DNA of 64,000 bases, taken from assembly GCF_900113025.1 (NCBI RefSeq), contig NZ_FONT01000004.1:46849-110848 (forward strand), given 5' to 3'. The notes under the pieces were generated by a model. That model was given only the letters and a program-made list of their open reading frames with translations, was not told where the DNA came from and ran no database searches. The position numbers were made by a program, and so were the translations under genes. This document shows positions 44,542 through 52,976 of this stretch, piece after piece. Position 1 is the stretch's first letter, and each line of letters begins with the position of its first letter. This DNA comes from Alteribacillus iranensis. GTDB lineage: Bacteria > Bacillota > Bacilli > Bacillales > Marinococcaceae.

Positions 44542-46089
44542 TTACAAATTTTCCGAAACAGTTTTAGCTTTCACAAAATTTAATAGGTATTCTAGGCATC
44601 CCGTTTTAGACCCTGTACCCGACATGTAGTATCCGCCAAAAGGTTGTACACCTACCATAGCGCCTGTGCATTTACCGTTAATGAACAAATTACCGCAGTC
44701 CATGTGCTTTCGGGCGTATTCTATTTGATCTCGTTTATTTGTATAAATCGCTCCAGTTAAACCAAATTCAGTATTGTTATATATTTCAATTCCTTCTTTT
44801 ATATCAGTCACTTTACAAATTGCTAAAACTGGTCCAAATATCTCTTCTTTCATGATCCGTGAGTTACTGTTCACGTCTTTAAAAATAGTAGGTTCGATAA
44901 AATAACCAGCCTCTTTGTCACTTTTCCCACCAAAAACTAGAGTAGCTTCTTCCTTCCCTATTTGAATATATTCGGTAATTTTCTCAAAGGCTTTTTCATC
45001 AATAACTGGACCTACTTCATTATTTTCATATCCAGGGCCAATTCGGAGTGACCTTGCTCTTTCAACAACTTCATCAATTAGTTGCTCGTATATACTTTCA
45101 TGGACAATTGCTCTTGAGCCTGCTGAACACTTTTGTCCTTGATAACCAAAAGCAGAGGAAACAATCCCTTCTGCAGCGGAAGAGAGGTCAGCAGATTTAT
45201 CTACCACAACACCATTTTTCCCCCCCATCTCTGCGACTACTCGTTTAATCCACTTCTGTCCGGGTATACGAGTGTGAGCGACTTCATCGATGTGCAACCC
45301 CGCATCTTTAGAACCAGTGAAGGATACAAAGTTAACATCTTTATGGGCAACCATATAATCTCCAATTTCTCTCGATGGTCCTGGAACGAAATTAATGACA
45401 CCTTCAGGTAAATCAACTGCTTTCATAATTTCCATAAATTTAACTGCTATTACTGGGGTTAAAGATGCTGGTTTTAATAATACGGTATTCCCTGTGACGA
45501 TCGCTGAAACTGTCATGCCAACGACAATTGCTAACGGAAAATTCCAGGGAGGAATGATTGCCCCTACACCAAGTGGTGTATATTCTAAACGGTTATCTAT
45601 CCCGGGTAATCTTATTAGATCTTTCCCTTCACCTATTTCGATTGCTTTCCGCCCGTACATTTCTAAAAAATCAATTGCTTCATTAAGTTCCCCTTCTGCT
45701 TCTGTCCAGTTTTTTCCCGCTTCGTATATTTGCCAAGCCATCAGCTCAAACTTCTGGGACCGCATCACTTCTGCAGCTTTAAATAGATAGGATGCGCGTT
45801 CTTCAAAAGACTTCAACTGCCAAGTAAGGAAGGATTTCCTGGCAGCCAGTATGGCCTCCTCTACTCTCTCCGTATTAGCTTGGCTGACAAACCCAATAAT
45901 CTCTTCATGATCACTAGGATTATAGGAAGGTAGTTTCTTGTCAGTGAAAATTTCTTGCGTTCCAACATACAAAGGGTATTCTCTCGAAAATTGTTCCTTT
46001 ACGTTATTTAAAGCATGCCGTATTCGATCTTTATTTTCTTTCTCTCTCCAATTGATCTGTGGCTCGTTGCGAAAAGTTAAAACAGCCAT
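44542..46089 (-). CDS. Aldehyde dehydrogenase, delta-1-pyrroline-5-carboxylate dehydrogenase (RocA)-like
   Basis: 515 residues of the NAD(P)-dependent ALDH superfamily. The catalytic Cys lies in SAFGYQGQKCSAGSRAIV (about residue 320), Glu in VVAEMGGKNGVVV, and the SFTGSKDAG and NKRDQIEYAR segments are as in RocA/PutA-type enzymes. Length and N terminus (starting before the NWREKENKDR region) are typical of Bacillus RocA. It probably oxidises glutamate semialdehyde, joining proline or ornithine products to glutamate, though a related semialdehyde (for example from carnitine) is possible. AAAGGAGGTGG ribosome site. Confidence 0.85.
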   Translation of the reverse strand: MAVLTFRNEPQINWREKENKDRIRHALNNVKEQFSREYPLYVGTQEIFTDKKLPSYNPSDHEEIIGFVSQANTERVEEAILAARKSFLTWQLKSFEERASYLFKAAEVMRSQKFELMAWQIYEAGKNWTEAEGELNEAIDFLEMYGRKAIEIGEGKDLIRLPGIDNRLEYTPLGVGAIIPPWNFPLAIVVGMTVSAIVTGNTVLLKPASLTPVIAVKFMEIMKAVDLPEGVINFVPGPSREIGDYMVAHKDVNFVSFTGSKDAGLHIDEVAHTRIPGQKWIKRVVAEMGGKNGVVVDKSADLSSAAEGIVSSAFGYQGQKCSAGSRAIVHESIYEQLIDEVVERARSLRIGPGYENNEVGPVIDEKAFEKITEYIQIGKEEATLVFGGKSDKEAGYFIEPTIFKDVNSNSRIMKEEIFGPVLAICKVTDIKEGIEIYNNTEFGLTGAIYTNKRDQIEYARKHMDCGNLFINGKCTGAMVGVQPFGGYYMSGTGSKTGCLEYLLNFVKAKTVSENL

Positions 46090-46111
46090 CTAAACCACCT
46101 CCTTTATGACA

Positions 46112-47155
46112 TTAAAACATAGCAGGCTCTGACCATAGCTTGACGTTTGTACCTAGTCCTCTTTCTGTCGCATTTTGATAAATTTTATAGCTATTGGCTG
46201 TATCTGTAGCACATATGCCTAGAGTGACAAAAAATACACTATCATCTTCATGTTCACGACAAATCGATTTTCCTTCTATAACGCTTCCTAATTCAATAAT
46301 GTCTTCCGAGTTCAATTGACCTGACCTCGTTAACTCGGACAGAGGGTACTTCTCATCATTCAAACGAAGTTTATAATCCATACAATACTTATTAAAGCCT
46401 TCGAGGATGGCTTCGTCTTGGTGATCCCACATGGAAACGCCCGAATGAAAGGACCCTTTCTTTATCCATTCTTTTGGAATGTACTCGTTCCCTAAATTTA
46501 CATTGGTAGCCGTATAAACGATATCAGACTGTGCTACTGCCTTCTCTACATCATCACAAATTTCGAATTTATACCCTAGTCCTTTCCATCTCTCTGCGAA
46601 ATTTTCAGCTCTCTCTCTACTAACATCATATAGTCGAACTGTCTTGATATTTTTCATTACTCGGCTCGTCGCTTCAATATGAGCATTTTGAATAACACCG
46701 CAACCAACTAATCCGAGTACCTCCGAGTCAGGGCGTGCACAGTATTTTGCCCCCAATGCACTTGATGCTCCCGTTCGTAAAGCGCTTACAATCGTGTCAT
46801 CCATGACAGCAAAAGGGTAACCAGTGTCTTCATTGTATAGAATAATCATTCCATTTGATCGAGGCGTTTTTCGTTCAATTGGGTTTAAAGGGTTACTTGG
46901 TATTCCTTTAACAGCAGCCACTTTCATTTCCTCCGAACGAATGAGCGCAGCATGCACCCCTATTCTTTTTCCGGAGTAATTTCCTTCTTCCCAAAGTAAG
47001 TGTAGTAGTTCAGGTTCAACAACTTTCCCTTCAGCCAGCCATAGATTCACTTTCTCTACGTACTCCAGAATCATATCCATATTTTTTGCACCGCTCTCGA
47101 TGCATTCTTCCTGAGATAACCATGTTACATTTACTTCTTTATTATCTGTACTCAT
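46112..47155 (-). CDS. Ornithine cyclodeaminase/mu-crystallin family protein
   Basis: 347 residues with the NAD-binding GLVGCGVIQNAHIEATSRVM, the substrate segment ERKTPRSNGMIILYNEDTG, and ALRTGASSALGAKYC. The family includes ornithine cyclodeaminases, pyrroline-2-carboxylate reductases and EutC of ectoine degradation. In this operon it may handle an imino or amino acid made by the Rieske pathway. First gene of the minus-strand operon, whose promoter contains an AATCATGATT operator. Its ATG at 47155 follows GAGGG. Confidence 0.83.
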   Translation of the reverse strand: MSTDNKEVNVTWLSQEECIESGAKNMDMILEYVEKVNLWLAEGKVVEPELLHLLWEEGNYSGKRIGVHAALIRSEEMKVAAVKGIPSNPLNPIERKTPRSNGMIILYNEDTGYPFAVMDDTIVSALRTGASSALGAKYCARPDSEVLGLVGCGVIQNAHIEATSRVMKNIKTVRLYDVSRERAENFAERWKGLGYKFEICDDVEKAVAQSDIVYTATNVNLGNEYIPKEWIKKGSFHSGVSMWDHQDEAILEGFNKYCMDYKLRLNDEKYPLSELTRSGQLNSEDIIELGSVIEGKSICREHEDDSVFFVTLGICATDTANSYKIYQNATERGLGTNVKLWSEPAMF

Positions 47156-47316
47156 TGTTAAACATCCCTCACTATTTTTTTATTTAGATAAACTTTAGAT
47201 CGGCTATACAAAGTCTCTTTAATTCTCTAGTAGTTTTTTACATGTTCTAGACTCATTTACAGTTACTCACCACCTCCCCGAATAGTTAATCGCATTCATT
47301 TATTGACTTTGGTTAT

Positions 47317-47346
47317 ATTATAATCATGATTATATTAATTGTGCAA
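47317..47346 (-). promoter_or_regulatory. Promoter of the catabolic operon with TetR operator, copy 2
   Basis: On the minus strand: TTGCAC (47346-47341), an 18-base spacer and TATAAT (47322-47317). The 16-bp palindrome TATAATCATGATTATA (47320-47335) fills the spacer and -10, so a bound repressor would block this promoter. Confidence 0.65.
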
Positions 47347-47390
47347 GAGGAAATTTTCAAAAGATTTTTCTTATTTGTTTTAAAAGGGGC

Positions 47391-47419
47391 TTTAAATTTA
47401 ATCATGATTACTATATAAT
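47391..47419 (+). promoter_or_regulatory. Promoter of the BCCT gene with TetR operator, copy 3
   Basis: TTTAAA (47391-47396), 17 bases, TATAAT (47414-47419). The spacer holds TAATCATGATTA (47399-47410), the same palindrome as copy 2, 78 bases away. The remaining intergenic DNA (47156-47316 and 47420-47460) is AT-rich with nothing else seen. Confidence 0.55.
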
Positions 47420-47473
47420 CAATTTTAAATTTTAAATTAATAAAATATTATGAACTAACTGGAGGGGATTTTT

Positions 47474-49030
47474 TTGGGTAAGAGCAATAATTTTGTTCTT
47501 TACTTCTCGTTGATATTAAGTATTTTGTTTGTTTTAGTGGGCGTGACGTTTCATGAGAGGCTTGGTTCGATAGCAACAGCTTTTCTAGATTTTTCTGTAA
47601 CCAATTTTAATTGGTTTTATCTTTTAGTTGGTTCATTGTTTGTATTAATTTGTTTATATTTAATGTTTTCAAAATACGGTTCGATCAGACTAGGTAAAGA
47701 CACAGACAAACCTACTTACGGCACGTTATCTTGGATAACAATGTTATTTAGTGCGGCAATGGGGGTCGGCCTCGTTTTTTGGAGTGTTGCTGAACCTACC
47801 TCGCATTACATTACTCCTCCTCTTGGTGAGGGTTCTACCTCTGATGCAGCCAGTTTATCTATGAAGTATACTTTTTTTCATTGGGGACTCCATCCTTGGG
47901 CCATTTACGGAGTAGTTGCATTAGGTCTAGCCTATTTCAATTTCAGAAAAAATCTGCCAGCTGCAATGAGTTCTACTCTCTATCCTTTATTAGGTGACAA
48001 AATAAAAGGGCCTATAGGTAAAACTATAGATATTCTTTCTGTTTTCATTACAGCAGTAGGCGTTGCGAGTACTTTTGGTTTAAGTGCACTTCAAATTGCC
48101 AATGGAATTAACGCACAGTGGGGGATACCAAACACATTATTGTTTCAGTTATCTATCATAGGCCTGGCGACGATTTTGTTTATTATTTCCTCGTGGTCTG
48201 GTATAGACCGTGGAATTAGATACTTGTCCAACTTCAATATGTTACTGATGATCACCATCATGGCAATTGTCTTAATAATTGGACCTACAAAACAAATTTT
48301 GGAGATGCTCATTAGTTCAACTGGAAACTATCTAGGGGACCTCGTTCCAATGAGCTTAAGATTAGAGCCTTTCAATAGTGATAACAATGCATGGATTGGT
48401 GCTTGGACCGTATTCTACTGGGCATGGTGGACAACATGGGCACCATTTGTAGGAGCATTTATTGCCCGGATATCCAGAGGCAGGACAATTAGAGAGTTTG
48501 TTTTAGGAGTGTTACTAATCCCATCTTTCATCTCATTTGTTTGGTTCGCCATTTTAGGAGGAAGTACAATACATTTAATACACGACTTAGGAAATGCGAG
48601 TCTTGCAGATAGCATCAACACCAACCTTGAAGGGGCTCTGTTTTCTTTTTTTAGTAATATTCCATTAGGATCTATACTTAGCATTCTTGCTATATTGCTT
48701 ATTTTTTCTTTTTTCATTACTTCAGCGGATTCTGCCACTTTTGTACTTGGCATGTTAAGTAGTAATGGCGAACTAGATCCGTCACATAGAGTTAAAATTA
48801 CGTGGGGTATTATTACTGCAGGAGCAGCAACTGTTTTCTTATTAGCTGGAGGATTAGACGCAGTTAGAACGATTTCCATCGTTGTAGCTACCCCATTTAC
48901 CATTATCATGTTGTTTATTAGTTACTCCCTTTTAAAGGAGACACGAAAAGAATTCTCCACCGCTCGTGATGGACAAGCTTTTGTTTCGTACGAAAGTAGT
49001 GAAAAGAAAAATAGAAAGCAAGCTAAATAA
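47474..49030 (+). CDS. BCCT-family betaine/carnitine/choline transporter
   Basis: 518 residues, about 12 membrane helices, with the family signature WTVFYWAWWTTWAPFVGAFIA and the following RGRTIREF loop. The substrate aromatic box is visible as MGVGLVFWSVAEP. It brings in a quaternary ammonium compound with Na+ or protons. A TTG start at 47474 lies 7 nt after GGAGGGG. Divergent from the Rieske operon and sharing its operator, so it is probably the uptake arm of the pathway. A role in osmolyte uptake is a less likely alternative given the shared control. Confidence 0.9.
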   Translation: MGKSNNFVLYFSLILSILFVLVGVTFHERLGSIATAFLDFSVTNFNWFYLLVGSLFVLICLYLMFSKYGSIRLGKDTDKPTYGTLSWITMLFSAAMGVGLVFWSVAEPTSHYITPPLGEGSTSDAASLSMKYTFFHWGLHPWAIYGVVALGLAYFNFRKNLPAAMSSTLYPLLGDKIKGPIGKTIDILSVFITAVGVASTFGLSALQIANGINAQWGIPNTLLFQLSIIGLATILFIISSWSGIDRGIRYLSNFNMLLMITIMAIVLIIGPTKQILEMLISSTGNYLGDLVPMSLRLEPFNSDNNAWIGAWTVFYWAWWTTWAPFVGAFIARISRGRTIREFVLGVLLIPSFISFVWFAILGGSTIHLIHDLGNASLADSINTNLEGALFSFFSNIPLGSILSILAILLIFSFFITSADSATFVLGMLSSNGELDPSHRVKITWGIITAGAATVFLLAGGLDAVRTISIVVATPFTIIMLFISYSLLKETRKEFSTARDGQAFVSYESSEKKNRKQAK

Positions 49031-49169
49031 TTATGTAAGCGTTGTGTTTAGGTGTGGCATTGTTAAGGCATTTTTGCTCAACACGTACTATTGTTGAAGT
49101 ATAGCAGCAGGTATTTTCATCTTCCAACATGTGGCTTAAGAATTAATAATAAATATAAGAGGTCAATAT

Positions 49170-50096
49170 ATGTCTAATAAGATGATAATTGGTTATGCAT
49201 GTTTAGCGTTAGCTGCTAGTTGTTGGGGAGGGATGTATGTAGTAGGAAAATTTGTAATGGATTATCTTCCACCATTCCTTGTACTGTGGCTGCGTTATTT
49301 AGTTGCTTTCATTCTACTGTTTATTATTTCTTTCGTTATAAAACAACAAAGAATAACGAAAAAAGATATTCCATTCATGGCTTTTCTGGGATTTGTAGGG
49401 TATTTCCTATCAAATGGCGGAGCATTCGTGGGTACGGCCCTGTCTTCTTCGCAATTGGGGGCTCTTATTGCGTCTACCCCTCCTATTTTCACTGTTATAC
49501 TTGCATCTTTTGTCTTGAAAGAGAGATTAACAAAGAATAACGTATGTGCGCTATGCTTGGCAATGGTGGGAGTAACGCTTGTAGTAGCTGTTGATTCGGG
49601 CGGTTATCATGGTCAGCTATTCGGTGTACTCGCTCTCATTTTTGGGGCTCTTGCATGGGCTTTCTATATTGTCTATGTGAAAAAAGGGAGCTATTCCCCA
49701 CTAGTATTAACTACCTACGGAACAGGATTTGGAATCGTATTTACGACCCCTGCCATGATTTGGCAATTCAACGATAAAGATATCATTTACCTCTTAGATG
49801 TTACTGTTTGGTTAGCCATTCTATACTTGGGGCTTGCTGCAACAGCTGTTGCATTTCTTTTATGGAATCAAGGAATGCAACATGTTAACGCAGGAGCAGG
49901 ATCGATGTTCACTTTCTTCAATGTACTGGTGGGCGGTGTGTTAGGTTGGATTTTTTTAGGAGAGACTTTGAGTTGGCAATTCTTTGGAGGCAGCATTTTA
50001 ATTTTTGTTGCGATAGTAATTTCTCTTTATAGTGAGAATGTGAAGTCTTCAACCAAGCTATTTGAACATAAAGGGGAGTATGATGAAAAATTTTAA
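49170..50096 (+). CDS. EamA-family (DMT) transporter
   Basis: 308-residue ten-helix transporter with two EamA repeats, of the RhaT/YdcZ-like group. The first repeat starts ALAASCWGGMYVVGKFV and the second ends in MFTFFNVLVGGVLGWIFLGE. Perhaps an exporter or importer of an intermediate in the same pathway. The next gene starts 35 bases after its stop, so the two are probably cotranscribed. ATG after AGAGGT. Confidence 0.82.
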   Translation: MSNKMIIGYACLALAASCWGGMYVVGKFVMDYLPPFLVLWLRYLVAFILLFIISFVIKQQRITKKDIPFMAFLGFVGYFLSNGGAFVGTALSSSQLGALIASTPPIFTVILASFVLKERLTKNNVCALCLAMVGVTLVVAVDSGGYHGQLFGVLALIFGALAWAFYIVYVKKGSYSPLVLTTYGTGFGIVFTTPAMIWQFNDKDIIYLLDVTVWLAILYLGLAATAVAFLLWNQGMQHVNAGAGSMFTFFNVLVGGVLGWIFLGETLSWQFFGGSILIFVAIVISLYSENVKSSTKLFEHKGEYDEKF

Positions 50097-50131
50097 ATCA
50101 TCAGTAAAACGACAACGTCTCGGAGGTGGAA

Positions 50132-51466
50132 ATGATTATCGATGAAATTAATAAATTTATAGAAGACTTGGAGTATGACAATTTGTCGCCGACTGTTATT
50201 AACATGACCAAACATTGCTTGCTAGACTTTATAGGCTCTTCTTTCGCAGGATACCAAAGTAAATCAGCTGAGATTGTCCTTCAGTCGAGTGTGTTTTTAG
50301 GTGAGGATGGTGAATGTACAGTTATAGGGAACGGAAAAACTTTTTCTCCCCTTGTAGCAGCGTTTGCAAACGGCACTCTAGCTAGCAGTTTGGATATTGA
50401 TGATGGACACAGAAATGCAGTTGGTCACCCCTCATCGGTAGTTCTACCTTCTTTGCTTGCAGTTGTCGACTCAACAGATAGGATAATTAGGGGTAAAGAC
50501 TTTCTCACGGCGATGGTAGCTGGGTATGAAATAGGTATAAGAAGTGGAATTGTGATGAATTCCAATCATGAACAGTTTTTTTATGGATCAGGTGGGTGGG
50601 CTATTTTTGGAGCAGCCGCAGGTACTTCAAAACTGTTGATGTTGAAAAAAAATCAATTAAAAAATGCATTGGCAATAAGTGATGCATTTAGACCAACAGC
50701 TCAGTGCGAAAAGTCCATTAAAGCAGGCGCCATGACGAAAGAATCAGTTGGGTGGGGATCAACTACTGGGCTGTTTAGCACGTTATTAGCTAAAGACGGC
50801 TTCAGCGGACCAGATGGTATTTTACAAGATGATCATCTATACAATATTGATGCGAATCATGTCCTCTATTCTCTCGGCAGGGAATATAAACTAGAGGATA
50901 TCTACTTTAAACAGTATCCATCTTGTAAATGGTCACACTCATCAATTACTGCGGCAATTGAGATAAAAAAGGAATATCACCCTGCCATCGAAGACATAGA
51001 GGAAGTTTTAATTGAGACATTTAACAAGGCTGTAACACTCGACCATGTTGCACCTGAAACAACTGAAGCGGCACAGTATAGTATTCCTTTCACCGTTGCT
51101 GTTGCCCTTTGTTATGGCGAACTCAAGCCTTATCACATTTCAGATAACAATTTAGGTGATAAGCAAGTACGTAACATAGCAAAAAAGGTTCGAATCGTGT
51201 CCAATCCTGAACTAGAGAAGTTATTTCCAGATAAAAGGCCTGCTAGGCTTTCTATCAGGATGGCAAATGATAAAGTGTTTGAAAAAGAGGTTCATGTAAC
51301 AAGAGGGGATCCTGAGCAACCATTTACCTTAGTAGACATCGTCGATAAGTTTCATGCTTTGACACACCCCTATATCAATAAGAAACAAAGAAATAACATA
51401 GTGGAACAGGTTATTCACTTTGAGAGGATAAATGATGTGACACATTTTACTAGATTGTTACAGTAA
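50132..51466 (+). CDS. MmgE/PrpD-family protein
   Basis: About 444 residues of the 2-methylcitrate dehydratase fold, with FIGSSFAGYQ, AFANGTLASSLDIDDGHR (active-site region) and QYPSCKWSHSSITAA. Members dehydrate citrate-like acids, or act as epimerases and decarboxylase-like enzymes on malonate-type acids; the substrate here is unknown. ATG at 50132 with CGGAGGTG is preferred over the GTG at 50126. It may act on an acid released by the neighbouring pathway, but no link is proven. Confidence 0.82.
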   Translation: MIIDEINKFIEDLEYDNLSPTVINMTKHCLLDFIGSSFAGYQSKSAEIVLQSSVFLGEDGECTVIGNGKTFSPLVAAFANGTLASSLDIDDGHRNAVGHPSSVVLPSLLAVVDSTDRIIRGKDFLTAMVAGYEIGIRSGIVMNSNHEQFFYGSGGWAIFGAAAGTSKLLMLKKNQLKNALAISDAFRPTAQCEKSIKAGAMTKESVGWGSTTGLFSTLLAKDGFSGPDGILQDDHLYNIDANHVLYSLGREYKLEDIYFKQYPSCKWSHSSITAAIEIKKEYHPAIEDIEEVLIETFNKAVTLDHVAPETTEAAQYSIPFTVAVALCYGELKPYHISDNNLGDKQVRNIAKKVRIVSNPELEKLFPDKRPARLSIRMANDKVFEKEVHVTRGDPEQPFTLVDIVDKFHALTHPYINKKQRNNIVEQVIHFERINDVTHFTRLLQ

Positions 51467-51543
51467 TAAATTCTCTCATGTTTTTGTAAAACAATTTCTT
51501 AAAAAAGTTAGTAAATGAAATTGATTTTGATAGTAGGATAAGG

Positions 51544-52612
51544 ATGAGTATGGAGGCAGTCAGAGTTACTGGATATGGCGGAGTAGACAAATTGGTGGTC
51601 GACCAGTTACCAATCCCTACTCCCGGGCCTTATGAAGTTTTAATTATGGTTTGCCTGCGCTCAAATAATTCCGAACTTAATATGCGTGAGGGAGCGTATG
51701 GAACAGACACAAATACAAATACGTTGGCCGGTTGGAGAAGAGAAGGTATTTCTTTCCCCAGAATACCGGGCTCTGATATTGCAGGAGATATAGTAGAAGT
51801 TGGTTCAGAGATTAACACGAGCCGACTCAATGAAAAGGTTATTTTATTTCCATTTAGGTCTGAATTGAAAAATGGCGAGGAAGATATCACTTATATCGGC
51901 TCTGAGTATGATGGCGGATATGCTCAATACGTGACGTGGCCTGCTGAACTGTGTTTTCCTCTCCCTCTAGAAGATTATCTAGAAAGCTCGATATTTCCAG
52001 TTAGTGGATTAACCTCGTGGCATAAGGTTAATCGCACAAATTTAAAAGAAGGAGAAACAGTGCTAGTTACCGGAGCTACAGGAGGGGTTGAATCATTTAA
52101 TGTACAAATTGCATCCAAAATCTATGGATCAAAAGTGATTGCTGTTGTTGGAGACTGGTCTCAAAAAAATTCATTACTTGAATTGGGAGCTACCGATGTT
52201 GTTAGCTATCGATCTAACACCCTGTTGGAAGATATTTTTGATGCAGCTGGCGGACCTGTAAATGCAGTTCTTGATGTTGTCGGCCAGCCCCTATTTTCCA
52301 CATCAATGGCTGCTCTAAAAAGAGAAGGTCGCTTTAATACCGAGTGGGGGGATTGGCGGATCTACTGCCGAACTAGATTTCCGAACATTGTATTTGAAGT
52401 ATCTAACATTGATAGGTTCTACACCCGGTGCTAGAGCTACCATCAAAGAATTTGAAGATTTGCTAACTGCCATCTCGCAGAAGAAAATACTTCCTATGGT
52501 TGATCGCACTTTCCCGCTTTCTCAAGCTGCAGAAGCACAAAAATATTTCAAGGAATCGGGCAAGCTGGGCAAAGTTCTTCTTTTACCTCCACAACATATG
52601 AGAGTGAATTAA
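51544..52612 (+). pseudogene. Zinc-free alcohol dehydrogenase/quinone oxidoreductase, frameshifted
   Basis: Medium-chain dehydrogenase-like protein with an N-terminal GroES fold (RIPGSDIAGDIVEVGS) and a Rossmann region VLVTGATGGVESFNVQIA, where GGVES replaces the usual GGVGS. The first frame stops at 52434. The C-terminal part continues in another frame (GIGGSTAELDFRTLYLKY, then SQAAEAQKYFKESGKLGKVLL), so a base has been lost around 52339-52352, within AATACCGAGTGGGGG. Combined length is about 355 residues, normal for the family. Either a pseudogene or a base-call error. It follows the PrpD gene by 77 bases. Confidence 0.8.
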
Positions 52613-52710
52613 ATCAAAATTAAAATTCTGCTATTGATCATAGCTGTGGTTTTAGTAGTGAATATCCATATATTGTTACCAAGAGAATATTTTTGATGAG
52701 AGAGGTTTTG

Positions 52711-52863
52711 ATGGAGTCATTGAGGAAACATTGTTTTGTGTGTGGAGAGTTATATAGAAGCGGTAGGTGGAAAGGATGGAGTTGCGTTAGAACAACATTA
52801 GTAACAAAAGAAGGCACAATAGAGTTTTCAACATTTCCATTCGAAGAAAAGTCACTTATTTGA
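52711..52863 (+). CDS. Hypothetical small protein with a CxxC pair
   Basis: A 50-codon frame with GAGAGG 5 nt before its ATG (also an in-frame ATG at 52696). It contains HCFVCGE and later SCVR, a possible zinc knuckle, and no membrane segment. I do not recognise it. Composition is coding-like, but the short length makes it uncertain. The rest of the gap 52613-52914 has no other frame. Confidence 0.3.
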   Translation: MESLRKHCFVCGELYRSGRWKGWSCVRTTLVTKEGTIEFSTFPFEEKSLI

Positions 52864-52914
52864 TTACCTACCTCTTAATGTACCTATTAAGATCGTATGG
52901 TTTTTCTTTATACA

Positions 52915-52962
52915 AAAAAGAGCAGTAGCTTAAATTTATAGTTTAAGCTATTGCTCTTACAA
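52915..52962 (-). terminator. Terminator after the FAD oxidoreductase gene
   Basis: AAGAGCAGTAGCTTAAA and a GTTTAAGCTATTGCTCTT arm form a 17-bp stem with one mismatch; six T follow on the minus strand. Confidence 0.85.
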
Positions 52963-52976
52963 AATATCAAAAATAT

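Noticed and set aside
46112-47155. EutC of an ectoine degradation cluster
   Set aside because: The family fits, but EutB, EutD/DoeA and EutE/DoeB genes are absent and Rieske genes accompany it instead.
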